From contig CATJOY010000043.1 of assembly GCA_949741925.1 (NCBI GenBank), positions 36,097 to 100,096 of the forward strand: a stretch of DNA of 64,000 nucleotides. Reading direction: 5' to 3'. The DNA is from an uncultured Desulfovibrionaceae bacterium. Lineage in GTDB: Bacteria > Desulfobacterota > Desulfovibrionia > Desulfovibrionales > Desulfovibrionaceae. Within the stretch, counting starts at the first letter, position 1; each line of letters starts with the position of its first letter. The notes below the pieces were generated by a model. The model was not told the DNA's origin. It made no database searches and worked only from the letters and a program-made list of their open reading frames with translations. This document shows, one piece after another, positions 54,133 through 62,706 of this stretch. Both the position numbers and the translations under genes were made by a program.

Positions 54133-55507
54133 CGGGGCCCCAAAAAACCAGAGGTTCGGCTTTTGCCTCCCCTACCTGCAAGGCAGTATTGCCGAAGGAA
54201 AGCCAGGGGCTCTTGCAGCAGTGGGGAACGATGCGGTTCCGGGCACTCTGCCCCGGAGACCTTCCGGAAAAAGAACCCCCCTGAGGATTCCCGCCAGACC
54301 TCTGCGCTCTCCGGCAGCCGCCTCCCCTCGGATTCTTCCGGACAAAGATTCCGCTCCCTCCAGCAAGACGAATACGGAATGGATACTGCGCCGCAGGCCT
54401 GCCGTCTCCCGATACTGGGTCAATATAGCCGCTGAGCTTTTCCGAAGGAACGGCCCCTATACGCGCAAGCCGGCCGCCGTCGCTGCCATGCCTGCGCAAC
54501 GGGATTTTTACTGGAGGCTGGTACTCAGTGCTAAAGATATTCCTCACCGCATCTTCCGCCGGGATAACAGCGCCGCTGTCTACGTGCCCGCCGTGGCCGC
54601 CGACATAGCGATTTTTGAAATATGCGCCTTTGAATCCGAACAGCCCTTGCCTCCCCTGCCCCAGCCCTCGGATAAAAGCCACATCCTCGGCGGCACGCTG
54701 ACTATAGCCGGGCTGTTTCTCTGCCTGTTGTTCTGGCACCTGGTCCGCTGGAAAGGGCTGGGGGTGCTCGCGCATCTCCCCGAATCACCTCACGATTGGC
54801 TTCCCCTGGCAGGGCTGGACGCATACCGGACCCGAGCAGCCGAGGAATGGTGGCGCAGCGTCACTGCGCTAACCATGCATGCCGATATCGCTCATGTGTT
54901 GAGCAACTGCGTTCTGGGTATTCTTTTCGTCTTTCCCCTCTGTCGGCGCGCAGGGGTCGGCCTCGCCTTCCTGCTGGTCCTCCTTTCCGGAGCCTGCGGC
55001 AATATGCTGACCGCCCTTCTCCGGCCGGCCCATTCCCTGAGCCAAGGATTTTCTACAGCGGTTTTTGCCGCGGCGGGTCTGCTCTCCGCCTTTATGGCCG
55101 TTCATGCCTTTACGCATACCCGCTCTGCCGTAGGCCATATGCTCGGCAAAGAAGCCGGAGAACCCGCCGGAGCAAACACTTGGCGAAAGGCCGCGCATGG
55201 TAGGGCGCTTAAAAGTGCGTCGTTCCAGGCCATGCTCCCCCCGGGGGCTGCTCTGGCCTTTCTGGCCATGCTGGGCGGAGCGGGTGCGCCGGGCGTGGAT
55301 TATCTTTCCCACACCCTAGGCCTTGCCGTGGGGAGTATCTTCGGGGTTGCCACAGCAATATTGTGCGCAAGGCTGCTTCCCCCTACAGTCCGAACACGGC
55401 CTCGAGAAACACTGGTCCAGGTGGTTTCGTTTTGCCTGGCCTGGCTGTTACTCCTGATATCCTGGCTGTGTGCCTTGAAGGCAGCTGCACGATCTCTAAC
55501 GGGATAG
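54122..55507 (+). CDS. Rhomboid-family intramembrane protease, GFST variant
   Basis: A 461-residue protein starting at GTG 54122 (after GGAGGCGAGG), inside the fxsA stop; a longer reading upstream is a shadow of fxsA. Residues 1-190 are soluble and Arg/Pro/Ala-rich. The rhomboid core begins TALTMHADIAHVLSN and VLLSGACGNMLTALL. The serine motif is GFST rather than the usual GxSG: the Ser stays but the following Gly is Thr. The second catalytic His lies in DYLSHTLGLAVG. Active or inactive status is uncertain. It closes the operon. Confidence 0.82.
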   Translation: MGTDGAPKNQRFGFCLPYLQGSIAEGKPGALAAVGNDAVPGTLPRRPSGKRTPLRIPARPLRSPAAASPRILPDKDSAPSSKTNTEWILRRRPAVSRYWVNIAAELFRRNGPYTRKPAAVAAMPAQRDFYWRLVLSAKDIPHRIFRRDNSAAVYVPAVAADIAIFEICAFESEQPLPPLPQPSDKSHILGGTLTIAGLFLCLLFWHLVRWKGLGVLAHLPESPHDWLPLAGLDAYRTRAAEEWWRSVTALTMHADIAHVLSNCVLGILFVFPLCRRAGVGLAFLLVLLSGACGNMLTALLRPAHSLSQGFSTAVFAAAGLLSAFMAVHAFTHTRSAVGHMLGKEAGEPAGANTWRKAAHGRALKSASFQAMLPPGAALAFLAMLGGAGAPGVDYLSHTLGLAVGSIFGVATAILCARLLPPTVRTRPRETLVQVVSFCLAWLLLLISWLCALKAAARSLTG

Positions 55508-55584
55508 GCGTAATGCGCCGCTCAAGAAGCTCTTAAAGGTAAACGCGGCATTTTCTGCGCCCGTTGCCTCCCCGCCGAAAGAGA

Positions 55585-55619
55585 AAGGGAGCACAGGAAC
55601 AGCGTTCCTGTGCTCCCTT
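55585..55619. terminator. Bidirectional terminator between the rhomboid and tctA genes
   Basis: A perfect sixteen-base inverted repeat (AAGGGAGCACAGGAAC, three-base loop AGC). It lies between convergent genes; on the minus strand it continues into a T-rich tail. Confidence 0.8.
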
Positions 55620-55699
55620 ATGATGAAAGTCAAATGGCCCGAGTTAATCCACCGGCCCCCCAATGGGGAAGAATGCGTGTTGTTGCCCGGCGTCCGGCA

Positions 55700-57709
55700 C
55701 TAGATAAACAATCCGGAAGGCGGATACACCGCAATAATTTTATCGAAGGCCAGATACTGAACGCCTATGACAATAAAGGTTACCGCCGCGATCTTGAGAA
55801 TGCGTTTCCAGGAAAAGGGCTTCTGCTTCTCAATAAAGGTATTGTGCAGAAGCATAACTGCCATAGTCAAGAACATCGAGGTATAAAAGCCGAGGAATTC
55901 CACCAGGGCACACCCAGCCAAGGCCATGCAGAAGGTCTGGAAAATCACCCAGTGTTTATGCCGTTGCAGCGGCGATGTACTGGAAGCCTTATGGGGTTCA
56001 CAAAGGGTAAAGGCAAGAACAAGCAACCCGAGAACAATGCCGGAGCCGAACACAAGCGAAGGAAAAAGCCGGGAATCCGGGTTTTCCACATTTGTGATGG
56101 TTTCGTACAACAATATCGCGCAGACCAACGTAATAGCCATAATCATCAGACTATCGAGCCTGTAAAGATTGGCTGGAGAGAATTTCCGCGGTATCCGCTC
56201 TCCCTCGGGGCGAGCCTTATGATGTTTCCAATCCATCCAGACCGGTAACGCCAAGGAAAAGGCTGTCAGGAAAATAAACACGAGGGAAAGAGGCGACCAT
56301 ACAAAAAGATCCATCAGGCTGGATGCCTGGGCCCGTGAAATAGTGGTGATCATATTTTCTTCAATAATCGGACCGAGTACAACCCCCAGAGCGACGGCCA
56401 CCGGCGGCAAATCCACCTTAAGGAACAAGTAGGCCAGACCGCCGGCGGCAAGGACAACAAACACATCCATCATCGATCCCCGCATGGCATAGGCTCCAAG
56501 ACAGGAAAGCGTGATAACCGAGGGAACAATTACCGCCTTGGGGACATCCAGAATTCTGGCGCAGACTTTGGCGATAAGATACCCCACCGGCACCATGGCC
56601 ACGTTGGCAATGCACAACGAGGCGATAAACGTATACACGATGCCCGCGTTCTGAGAAAACATGGAGGGCCCGGGGGCAATGCCCTGGGCAAGCAGGCCGC
56701 CGATCATCACCGCTGCGGAAGCGCTACCGGGGATACCTAATGCCAAAAGCGGCACCAAAGCGCCGCCGACGCAGGCGTTGTTAGCGGCTTCGGGAATCAT
56801 GACCCCGTCAATAGCTCCCTTGCCGAATCGATCGGGATCCTTATCCCAGCGCTTGGCTTCGTTGTAGGCGATGATTGAGGCAACCGTTCCGCCTGCTCCG
56901 GGGAGCGTGCCGATAAAGGTTCCGCCAACACTCACAACGCTCAATACCCATTTGTGCCCGAGCAAGGCGCGCCAGGCGCGCCGGAACGCTCCCGGCCTCC
57001 GGTCATACTGGGCAATGTAATCCTCACTCTCTTCTATGACCTTAAGCATTTGGGAGATGGAGAACAGCCCCACCATGAGCACAACAAGATCAAAGCCCCG
57101 CACGAGGGGATAGTATCCGAAAGTCAACCGCGGTTCGCCTCCGGCAAAATCCATGCCGACACAGGAAATACCTATGCCGACAATGCCTGCGAGCACAGTT
57201 TTCAACACTTTGCCCGGATACATTGCCACCAGTGTGCTCAGACCAAAAATAGCCATCCAAAAAAACGATTCCGAGCCGAACTTAAGAGCCACGTTTGCCA
57301 GTGGTTTAAAAAAAGCAAGCAGCACGAGCGTGCCGATAATGCCGCCGAACGCCGAGGCCAGCAGTGCCGCATACAGAGCATCTTCCGCTTCCCCTCTCAG
57401 GGTCATGGTATAGCCATCCAGTGCGGTCATCACCGATGAGGGCTGCCCCGGCGTGTTGATAAGAATCGAGGCATCCGCACCGCCGTAGGTAGCCCCGGAA
57501 TACACCGCTCCCAAGGCGATCAACGCCGTAGCCGGCGGCATCGTAAAGGTAAAGGGCAAAAAGAGCGCAATGGCCGTGACAACCGCAATGCCGGGCAGCA
57601 TGCCGCCGATGATGCCGAAGGCCAGCCCGATAACCATGATCACCAGGTTGTACGGGGTCAGTGCGTTAAAAATACCTGCGACGAACAGTTGAAGCACATC
57701 AGTTTCCAT
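55700..57709 (-). CDS. Tripartite tricarboxylate transporter permease, TctA-TctB fusion
   Basis: A 669-residue protein. The first about 500 residues are TctA: GGMLPGIAVVTAIALFLPFT, NTPGQPSSVMTALDGY and GLGIPGSASAAVMIGGLL-type (here ALGIPGSASAAVMI). From about 520 the C-terminus is TctB-like with four helices (LDSLMIMAITLVCAILLY). TctA and TctB are usually separate, so this is a fusion. It is the membrane part of a secondary, binding-protein-dependent uptake system for small carboxylates. It follows tctC after a 262-base gap with a hairpin. Confidence 0.92.
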   Translation of the reverse strand: METDVLQLFVAGIFNALTPYNLVIMVIGLAFGIIGGMLPGIAVVTAIALFLPFTFTMPPATALIALGAVYSGATYGGADASILINTPGQPSSVMTALDGYTMTLRGEAEDALYAALLASAFGGIIGTLVLLAFFKPLANVALKFGSESFFWMAIFGLSTLVAMYPGKVLKTVLAGIVGIGISCVGMDFAGGEPRLTFGYYPLVRGFDLVVLMVGLFSISQMLKVIEESEDYIAQYDRRPGAFRRAWRALLGHKWVLSVVSVGGTFIGTLPGAGGTVASIIAYNEAKRWDKDPDRFGKGAIDGVMIPEAANNACVGGALVPLLALGIPGSASAAVMIGGLLAQGIAPGPSMFSQNAGIVYTFIASLCIANVAMVPVGYLIAKVCARILDVPKAVIVPSVITLSCLGAYAMRGSMMDVFVVLAAGGLAYLFLKVDLPPVAVALGVVLGPIIEENMITTISRAQASSLMDLFVWSPLSLVFIFLTAFSLALPVWMDWKHHKARPEGERIPRKFSPANLYRLDSLMIMAITLVCAILLYETITNVENPDSRLFPSLVFGSGIVLGLLVLAFTLCEPHKASSTSPLQRHKHWVIFQTFCMALAGCALVEFLGFYTSMFLTMAVMLLHNTFIEKQKPFSWKRILKIAAVTFIVIGVQYLAFDKIIAVYPPSGLFI

Positions 57710-57905
57710 AAAATCCTCAACACAAATATTTGGTGAAGAGAGAAGACTGCCGCTCCGTATGCCTGCGTGACTTGCGCTAGGAAAGCATACTGCTTAGAAG
57801 GCAATTGCGGAGACGAGAGGGAACGGGTCCGCAGTGCCTGAAAGGAGGGGCTGTTGTGCGCTTGTAAAGAACGCAACGCTCCGGTAGCGAGATCTGCCGC
57901 CAGCC

Positions 57906-57948
57906 CCGGAGGCGTAGGAGAAACGAGGTTTTGCCGCTACGCCTCCGG
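57906..57948 (-). terminator. Intercistronic hairpin between tctC and tctA
   Basis: Twelve-base perfect arms CCGGAGGCGTAG (57906-57917) and CTACGCCTCCGG (57937-57948). It lies 24 bases past the tctC stop on the minus strand, without a T tract. Such a structure typically stabilises the binding-protein message and lowers expression of the permease. The 262-base gap otherwise shows no gene. Confidence 0.6.
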
Positions 57949-57971
57949 GAACATCTCGCTAGCTAACGCGT

Positions 57972-58931
57972 TTACTGATTGGCCTTTTTCAGCGTCTCGC
58001 CATACTCAATTAACGAGCTCAATTCGGCTTGGGAATCAACAATAGACTTTTTCAATTCGGGGCCGGAGAGGAAATCCACGGCCAAGCCGGCCTTGGCGCA
58101 GCGTTCACGCAGCCCTTCATCCTTGTAGATGTTGGTAAGCCCCTGAAGCAGCCGCGCCTCAACATCGGCTGGCAGGTCACGGGGGGCCATCCAGAACCGG
58201 GAAAGCGAGTTTTCAATATCGTATCCCAGTTCCTTGAAGGTAGGAACATCGGGCATATTCGGATCGCGTTTCTCTGAGGCAAGAGCTAGTGGCTTCATTT
58301 CCGAAAGAGATGACATGGATGTGCCGGTAATGAGAAATGCGGCATCTACATGGCCGCCCAAAAGGGCGGATATGGCCTTGGGCCCGCCTCCGAACGAGGA
58401 CATCACATAGGGTACCCCCATTTTGTGCAGCTTCAGCGCGGCAAAATTGGTAGGACCATAAAAATCGATGCAGCCGACAAGCAGATTGCCGGACGTAGCG
58501 GCCTTGATGAAGTCATCCAGGCTGTTGATCGGGGAATCCTTGCGGACGGCGAGAAACACAGGATCTTTGGCCGTCTGGGCGATATAGGTGAAATCATCCA
58601 AGTTGTAGCGGCCTTTCTTCGTGATGAGGTTAGAAGCCATATGGGGGTTGCAGTGCGAGGCCAGGGTATATCCATCGGCCTTGGAGTCCTTAACTTCCGT
58701 GGCCGCAATACCGCCGTTGGCGCCGGTTTTGTAGACAAAGACCAACGGTTGGCCGAATTCCTGCTGGAACTCCTTTTCTACCAACCTGATAACCAGGTCG
58801 GCTCCGCCGTCCGCTCCCCAACCGACAATCATTTTGACCGGACGTTCGGGATAAGCGGCGTTTGAAACTGTGGGGGCAACGATGAAGCTCAGGGCCATGG
58901 ACATCAAAACGACAAGCGTCTTACGCAACAT
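57972..58931 (-). CDS. TctC-family periplasmic solute-binding protein
   Basis: A 319-residue protein with a Sec signal peptide (LRKTLVVLMSMALSFIVAPT, cut after SNAA). The mature start YPERPVKMIVGWGADGGADLV is the family hallmark, followed by ANGGIAATEVKDSKADGYTL, the carboxylate-binding region. It catches its ligand in the periplasm and delivers it to TctA-TctB. ATG 58931 follows no perfect ribosome site but gives the correct signal peptide. The ligand is unknown. Confidence 0.94.
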   Translation of the reverse strand: MLRKTLVVLMSMALSFIVAPTVSNAAYPERPVKMIVGWGADGGADLVIRLVEKEFQQEFGQPLVFVYKTGANGGIAATEVKDSKADGYTLASHCNPHMASNLITKKGRYNLDDFTYIAQTAKDPVFLAVRKDSPINSLDDFIKAATSGNLLVGCIDFYGPTNFAALKLHKMGVPYVMSSFGGGPKAISALLGGHVDAAFLITGTSMSSLSEMKPLALASEKRDPNMPDVPTFKELGYDIENSLSRFWMAPRDLPADVEARLLQGLTNIYKDEGLRERCAKAGLAVDFLSGPELKKSIVDSQAELSSLIEYGETLKKANQ

Positions 58932-59112
58932 TGTTGTTCCATCCTGTTTTTGAGGTTGGCCGCGGTCTGTTCGCCAAAAGAACTCGGACAGGCGGCGGGT
59001 ACGCCTTGCGGGTCTCCCCGCAGAGGCCGATCCTCTCTGATGATCCTCGTCAGGTCTTTTCGCCGGGAACATCAGCAGGTGCAGAAGGTTTTCCCCACGA
59101 AATTTGTGTTTT

Positions 59113-59958
59113 TCACCTCCCTTTCTGGGTGAGCACCCTTTGTGCATTCTCCCAAAACAACTTATGGAGAATATCTTCTTGAATGTTCAGGCTCCTAAAA
59201 AATGCTGCGCACCCCTCCATGGGCATGGTGGGATGCGCGCTTCCGTACAGGAAACGATCCTGCAAAAAAGTTGTCGCGGCCTGAATATACTCCTGATAGC
59301 CTGGCAGCCCCATGGAATAGATATCGGGGGAGAGATATACATTTTCCCGCAGCAGACAGACGCGCGCCAGCTCCCGCGCATAAGGCCAGCACCCGTGCGG
59401 CGTCACAATAGTCAGCCGGGGAAAATCAAGGGCCACATTTTCGACATGACGCGGATGGGTATAATCAATGGGCACATCGGGAATGCCGCCGGTCATCAAC
59501 ATGATCGGAATATTGCACTCCTGAGCCCGCTCATAAATGGGATAGATGCGGCGGTCATCAGCAAAGAGGGGGGTCTTGTGAGCCGTCAGGGGCTCCACGT
59601 TGATTCCGGCAAAGGGGCCTTTGAGCACCTCATACTCAATGATCCGGAACGCCTCAGGAGCATCCAGAGGATCTACGCCGGCAAAGCCCGCGAATCTTCC
59701 GGGATAGGCCGCCATGATTTCGCGCATGGATGAACAGGATACGTTGCCGAACACTTCACTGTATCTGCCGGGCATAACCCCCAGCGTGATGCCGCTCCTC
59801 TCCATTTCCTCCAAGAACAGCGCCATGGAAAGCTTTGCCGTTGACTCGGCCTGGTACATGCCGAACTTGCGGGTAACGACAGCATTACGCCGAAGATCAT
59901 ACTGCGAGGTCTGCAGAAAGTCGCCCATGGGCGGGCGGAGTCTGAAATCGCAAATCAT
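59113..59958 (-). CDS. Amidohydrolase-family (TIM-barrel) enzyme
   Basis: A 281-residue protein resembling PF04909 amidohydrolases. It starts ICDFRLRPPMGDF, where the family has D-x-H-x-H; here it reads D-F-R-L-R, so the first metal His pair is replaced by Arg. Later features are FAGFAGVDPLDA, VEPLTAHKTPLFADD, MLMTGGIPDVPI, VTPHGCWPY and LYGSAHP (a typical Gly-Ser-Asp site, here Ala-His). The changed metal positions mean it may use one metal or none. GAGGG precedes ATG 59958. Its neighbours are RidA and tctC. Substrate unknown. Confidence 0.8.
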   Translation of the reverse strand: MICDFRLRPPMGDFLQTSQYDLRRNAVVTRKFGMYQAESTAKLSMALFLEEMERSGITLGVMPGRYSEVFGNVSCSSMREIMAAYPGRFAGFAGVDPLDAPEAFRIIEYEVLKGPFAGINVEPLTAHKTPLFADDRRIYPIYERAQECNIPIMLMTGGIPDVPIDYTHPRHVENVALDFPRLTIVTPHGCWPYARELARVCLLRENVYLSPDIYSMGLPGYQEYIQAATTFLQDRFLYGSAHPTMPMEGCAAFFRSLNIQEDILHKLFWENAQRVLTQKGR

Positions 59959-60015
59959 GGCACCCTCTTGGCAAAGGCCGAGCGGCAGGCCGCCTTCCGG
60001 CGGCCCGCGCAAGCA

Positions 60016-60375
60016 TTATTCCATAGCCGCAATGACGGTCACTTCACATAAATTATTCTGACGGGATTGCGCCGCCATAACCGCCGTGCGCGCAGGAGGG
60101 CAGCCCGGAACAACCCAACCGTTCCACACCTCATTAAAGCCGGCAAAATCATTGATATCGCGCAGATACACAGTTGCTTGCACCAGCTTATCCTTGCTCG
60201 TGCCGACTTCCGTAAGCTGTTTTTCTATCTTTTCCAGCACCATCTTTGCCTGTACTTTGATATCCACTTCCGGGGGATTATCGCCGGGAACAACTCCGGA
60301 GAGAAAAACAAACCCGTTACACACTACTGCCCCGGCACTGCGGGCGGAAACACCGTATCTCTTTATCTCAGCCAT
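60016..60375 (-). CDS. RidA (YjgF/UK114) family protein
   Basis: A 119-residue protein. The opening YGVSARSAGAVVCNG, FVFLSGVVPGDNP, LEKIEKQLTEVGTSKDKLVQ and PPARTAVMAAQ are typical of the family, which hydrolyses enamine/imine intermediates. The Arg that binds the substrate carboxylate sits in ARTAVM. In this operon it may remove an imine made by the next step or act as a dedicated deaminase. Confidence 0.93.
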   Translation of the reverse strand: MAEIKRYGVSARSAGAVVCNGFVFLSGVVPGDNPPEVDIKVQAKMVLEKIEKQLTEVGTSKDKLVQATVYLRDINDFAGFNEVWNGWVVPGCPPARTAVMAAQSRQNNLCEVTVIAAME

Positions 60376-60485
60376 GATGCGGTCTCCTTAATCGGTTCCA
60401 GATGTGAACGAAAAACTCCGGCCATGGTCGCACTCAAAGCCCTCCAACAGCCGGGGCCCTGCCCTCTTTTCAAAAACAAACCATG

Positions 60486-61460
60486 CTACTTCAGCGCACG
60501 CTCCACCGAATTGTACATCAATTCGACTATGCCCTTATGAACCTCTGCAGGCATACCATCCACCTTGGCTTCCAAGGTGCCGGTCACGCCATCGACCAAG
60601 CCGATTGCAGGGGCCGCGTGGATCATGCGCTCTTCCAGCTCGGGCGTGTGGGCCAAGGAAATATTTTTCAACAATATGGCCAGTGCGGCCTGAATAGCAT
60701 AGCAGCCCCAGTTGGACACGCCGCAGGGCAGAAGAATATCCGTCTCGCTGGTGGGGCAGATGATTTCGCCATGCTTGATATGCGCGGCAACTTCCTTGGC
60801 AAAGGCGCCCATGCCAATTTCATTGCCGCCGTCACCTACGCCAATGGTGGGAATGCCTTTCTCGTGTGCTATATCAATCAGATGGTCCAAACGGGAGCGG
60901 CCGGCGCTGAAATCCATAGCCGCCATGTTGCGGTAAGTTCCATCGGCGGTCATGCCTGCCCGCTCAATGGAAATGATCACTTTAGGCTTATACTGCTCGA
61001 TTAGCTTGCGGCATTGCTCCTTGGCAGTTTCATTATCATCGGAACAAGTGCCGACCACGCTGATACAAGTATACCGGGGGGTTGCCGTGGCCGCCACAGC
61101 CTCCTCATAGGAAACAAAACTCGGCCCGGCAAGCTGACCCATCTTCGCTGTTTTATCCTGCAAAAACTCATCTACAAAAATCATGGGGATACATTTGAAG
61201 GCCTTGGAGAGCGCTCCGGCCAGAGCTCCGGTGCCCATAGGGCCATCATCTTCGCCGATGGCTGGAGAAACCCATCCCCGCGTGAGTGAGCCTGTCAGCA
61301 AGAATACGGTATCGCCCTGCTTCACGTTGTTGATAAACGTTTCAGCCGCTGCCTGACAAATGGGCTTGCCTCCTACACGGGCGCGCGCGGGATCGTAAAG
61401 AGAGGCAATGCCTCGGTTGCCGATATCAAGGCTCATCACTTTGTCGATCACATTGAGCAT
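60486..61460 (-). CDS. DUF4392 protein, D-glutamate-cyclase-like
   Basis: A 324-residue protein of the DUF4392 family, the bacterial relatives of mammalian D-glutamate cyclase (D-glutamate to 5-oxo-D-proline). Recognised parts are the early glycine-rich TGSLTRGWVSPAIGEDDGP, GTGALAGALSKAF, ISIERAGMTADGTYRNM, GIPTIGVGDGGNEIGMG and VTGTLEAKVDGMPAEVH. The real substrate here is open. First gene of the minus-strand operon; its promoter and operators lie 130-180 bases upstream. Confidence 0.85.
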   Translation of the reverse strand: MLNVIDKVMSLDIGNRGIASLYDPARARVGGKPICQAAAETFINNVKQGDTVFLLTGSLTRGWVSPAIGEDDGPMGTGALAGALSKAFKCIPMIFVDEFLQDKTAKMGQLAGPSFVSYEEAVAATATPRYTCISVVGTCSDDNETAKEQCRKLIEQYKPKVIISIERAGMTADGTYRNMAAMDFSAGRSRLDHLIDIAHEKGIPTIGVGDGGNEIGMGAFAKEVAAHIKHGEIICPTSETDILLPCGVSNWGCYAIQAALAILLKNISLAHTPELEERMIHAAPAIGLVDGVTGTLEAKVDGMPAEVHKGIVELMYNSVERALK

Positions 61461-61590
61461 AACGTTCTCCTGAGTTTGAAGCAGGATCCCCCTACTTCTG
61501 TTGCAAAAAGCAATAATCCCATAGCGTAATCGCCGTTCAGCCTTTCCGTGCGCTCTCGGGCAGCCACCGGCAACCTCGCCGCGCCAGCTT

Positions 61591-61643
61591 GTTCTATTTT
61601 ATAGAATTATGTTCTATTTTATCGAACACCCCGAAACTGTCAA
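61591..61643 (-). promoter_or_regulatory. Promoter and two IclR-type operators of the DUF4392-TctA operon
   Basis: On the minus strand, TTGACA (61643-61638), 16-base spacer, TAAAAT (61621-61616). Two near-identical 17-base palindromes, GTTCTATTTTATAGAAT (61591-61607) and GTTCTATTTTATCGAAC (61611-61627), are spaced 20 bases, two helical turns. The second covers the -10, the first lies just downstream, so binding should repress the operon. Confidence 0.8.
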
Positions 61644-61768
61644 GAGACTTTGCCTGTTCTCTCCGCTTGCCATTGGGAAATTGTCACGGTATATACTTTG
61701 TTATACTGAATTTTTATTAATTTTTCCGAAAGGTAACCAAAGGAAGCAGAGAGACAAAGCATAGACAG

Positions 61769-61809
61769 GGGTAATTTGACATTACCCGCTATGTTCTCTA
61801 TTTCAGAAC
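61769..61809 (+). promoter_or_regulatory. Promoter and operators of the iclR gene
   Basis: TTGACA at 61776-61781, 17-base spacer, TATTTC at 61799-61804. A palindrome GGGTAAT-TTGAC-ATTACCC (61769-61787) covers the -35, and a third copy of the IclR-type site, GTTCT-CTATTTC-AGAAC (61793-61809), covers the -10. Autoregulation is likely. Confidence 0.72.
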
Positions 61810-61849
61810 AAAATGCTGCGTCAGCCACGGCGTAAAGGAGAACTCCTTC

Positions 61850-62623
61850 GTGGAAAAAGTACTGGAAAAATCCTACAGGATTTTAGCGGCCCTTTCGGAA
61901 AGCAAGGAACCAAAGGGAATAACGGAGCTGAGCAGACAGCTTTCCCTTGTCAAGAGCAACGTACACAGGCTGGTGACCTCTCTGGTCGAACTCGGCCTGG
62001 TGCAGCAAGCTCCGCAAAACGAGAAATACTTCCTGACGCTCAAACTGTGGCAGCTCGGAAGAACTGCCCTTAACCAGCTCGATGTACGCAAAACAGCCTT
62101 CCCTTATATGCACGAGCTGGTAAATCGCTTCGGTGAAGACGTATATCTCTCAGTGATTATTGATACCTATGTTGTCTATGTGGATCACGTGCCCTGCGAT
62201 CATGTGGTGCGCGCCTCCCTTGGCGGAGGGCATGAGGCTTACTGCTCCTCTACCGGCAAAGCCATTCTGGCTTGGTCCCCGGATGCCCTGTTGCAGCGGA
62301 TCATGAGCGGAGCAACGGCCTTCACCGAGACAACTATCACGGATATTGAAACCATGAGGGAGGAGCTGAACAAAAGCAGAGAGCGCGGCTTTGCCTTGAA
62401 TTTTGGCGAATGGAGCCGCAGCGTACATGGGGTTGCTGCCCCCGTTTTTGATTACTCCGGGCTCCCCGTAGCCGCTCTCGGCATCTCCGGGCCGGCCAAT
62501 CGGTTGCCGCTGGCGCGTCTAGAAGATCTGGGCAAACACCTGGATGCCCTCGGCCGAAAGATCTCCTCCGAGTTGGGCTACCTGCCTGTAGTGCAGCCCG
62601 AGGGGATGCGGCATACCGGCTGA
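61850..62623 (+). CDS. IclR-family transcriptional regulator
   Basis: A 257-residue protein starting with GTG 61850 after AAAGGAG. The N-terminal winged helix-turn-helix is SKEPKGITELSRQLSLVKSN followed by VHRLVTSLVELGLV; the C-terminal effector domain contains AYCSSTGKAILAW, the small-molecule pocket. IclR proteins control catabolic genes and are released by the substrate or a product. It is divergent from the DUF4392-RidA-amidohydrolase-tctC-tctA operon and very likely represses it. Confidence 0.95.
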   Translation: MEKVLEKSYRILAALSESKEPKGITELSRQLSLVKSNVHRLVTSLVELGLVQQAPQNEKYFLTLKLWQLGRTALNQLDVRKTAFPYMHELVNRFGEDVYLSVIIDTYVVYVDHVPCDHVVRASLGGGHEAYCSSTGKAILAWSPDALLQRIMSGATAFTETTITDIETMREELNKSRERGFALNFGEWSRSVHGVAAPVFDYSGLPVAALGISGPANRLPLARLEDLGKHLDALGRKISSELGYLPVVQPEGMRHTG

Positions 62624-62706
62624 ATCGAAGTCCTCGTCTGGGGTACTGCGCCTCTTTCTGCGCTGACAAGCTCTATGAAAGGAAAAGGAAAAAAAGAAGG
62701 CTCTGG

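Larger units (their letters stand above)
61461..61849. other. 389-base divergent control region between the DUF4392 operon and iclR
   Basis: Non-coding. Besides the promoters and operators listed, it includes an AT-rich section (61680-61740) and the iclR ribosome site AAAGGAG at about 61834-61840. Confidence 0.7.
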
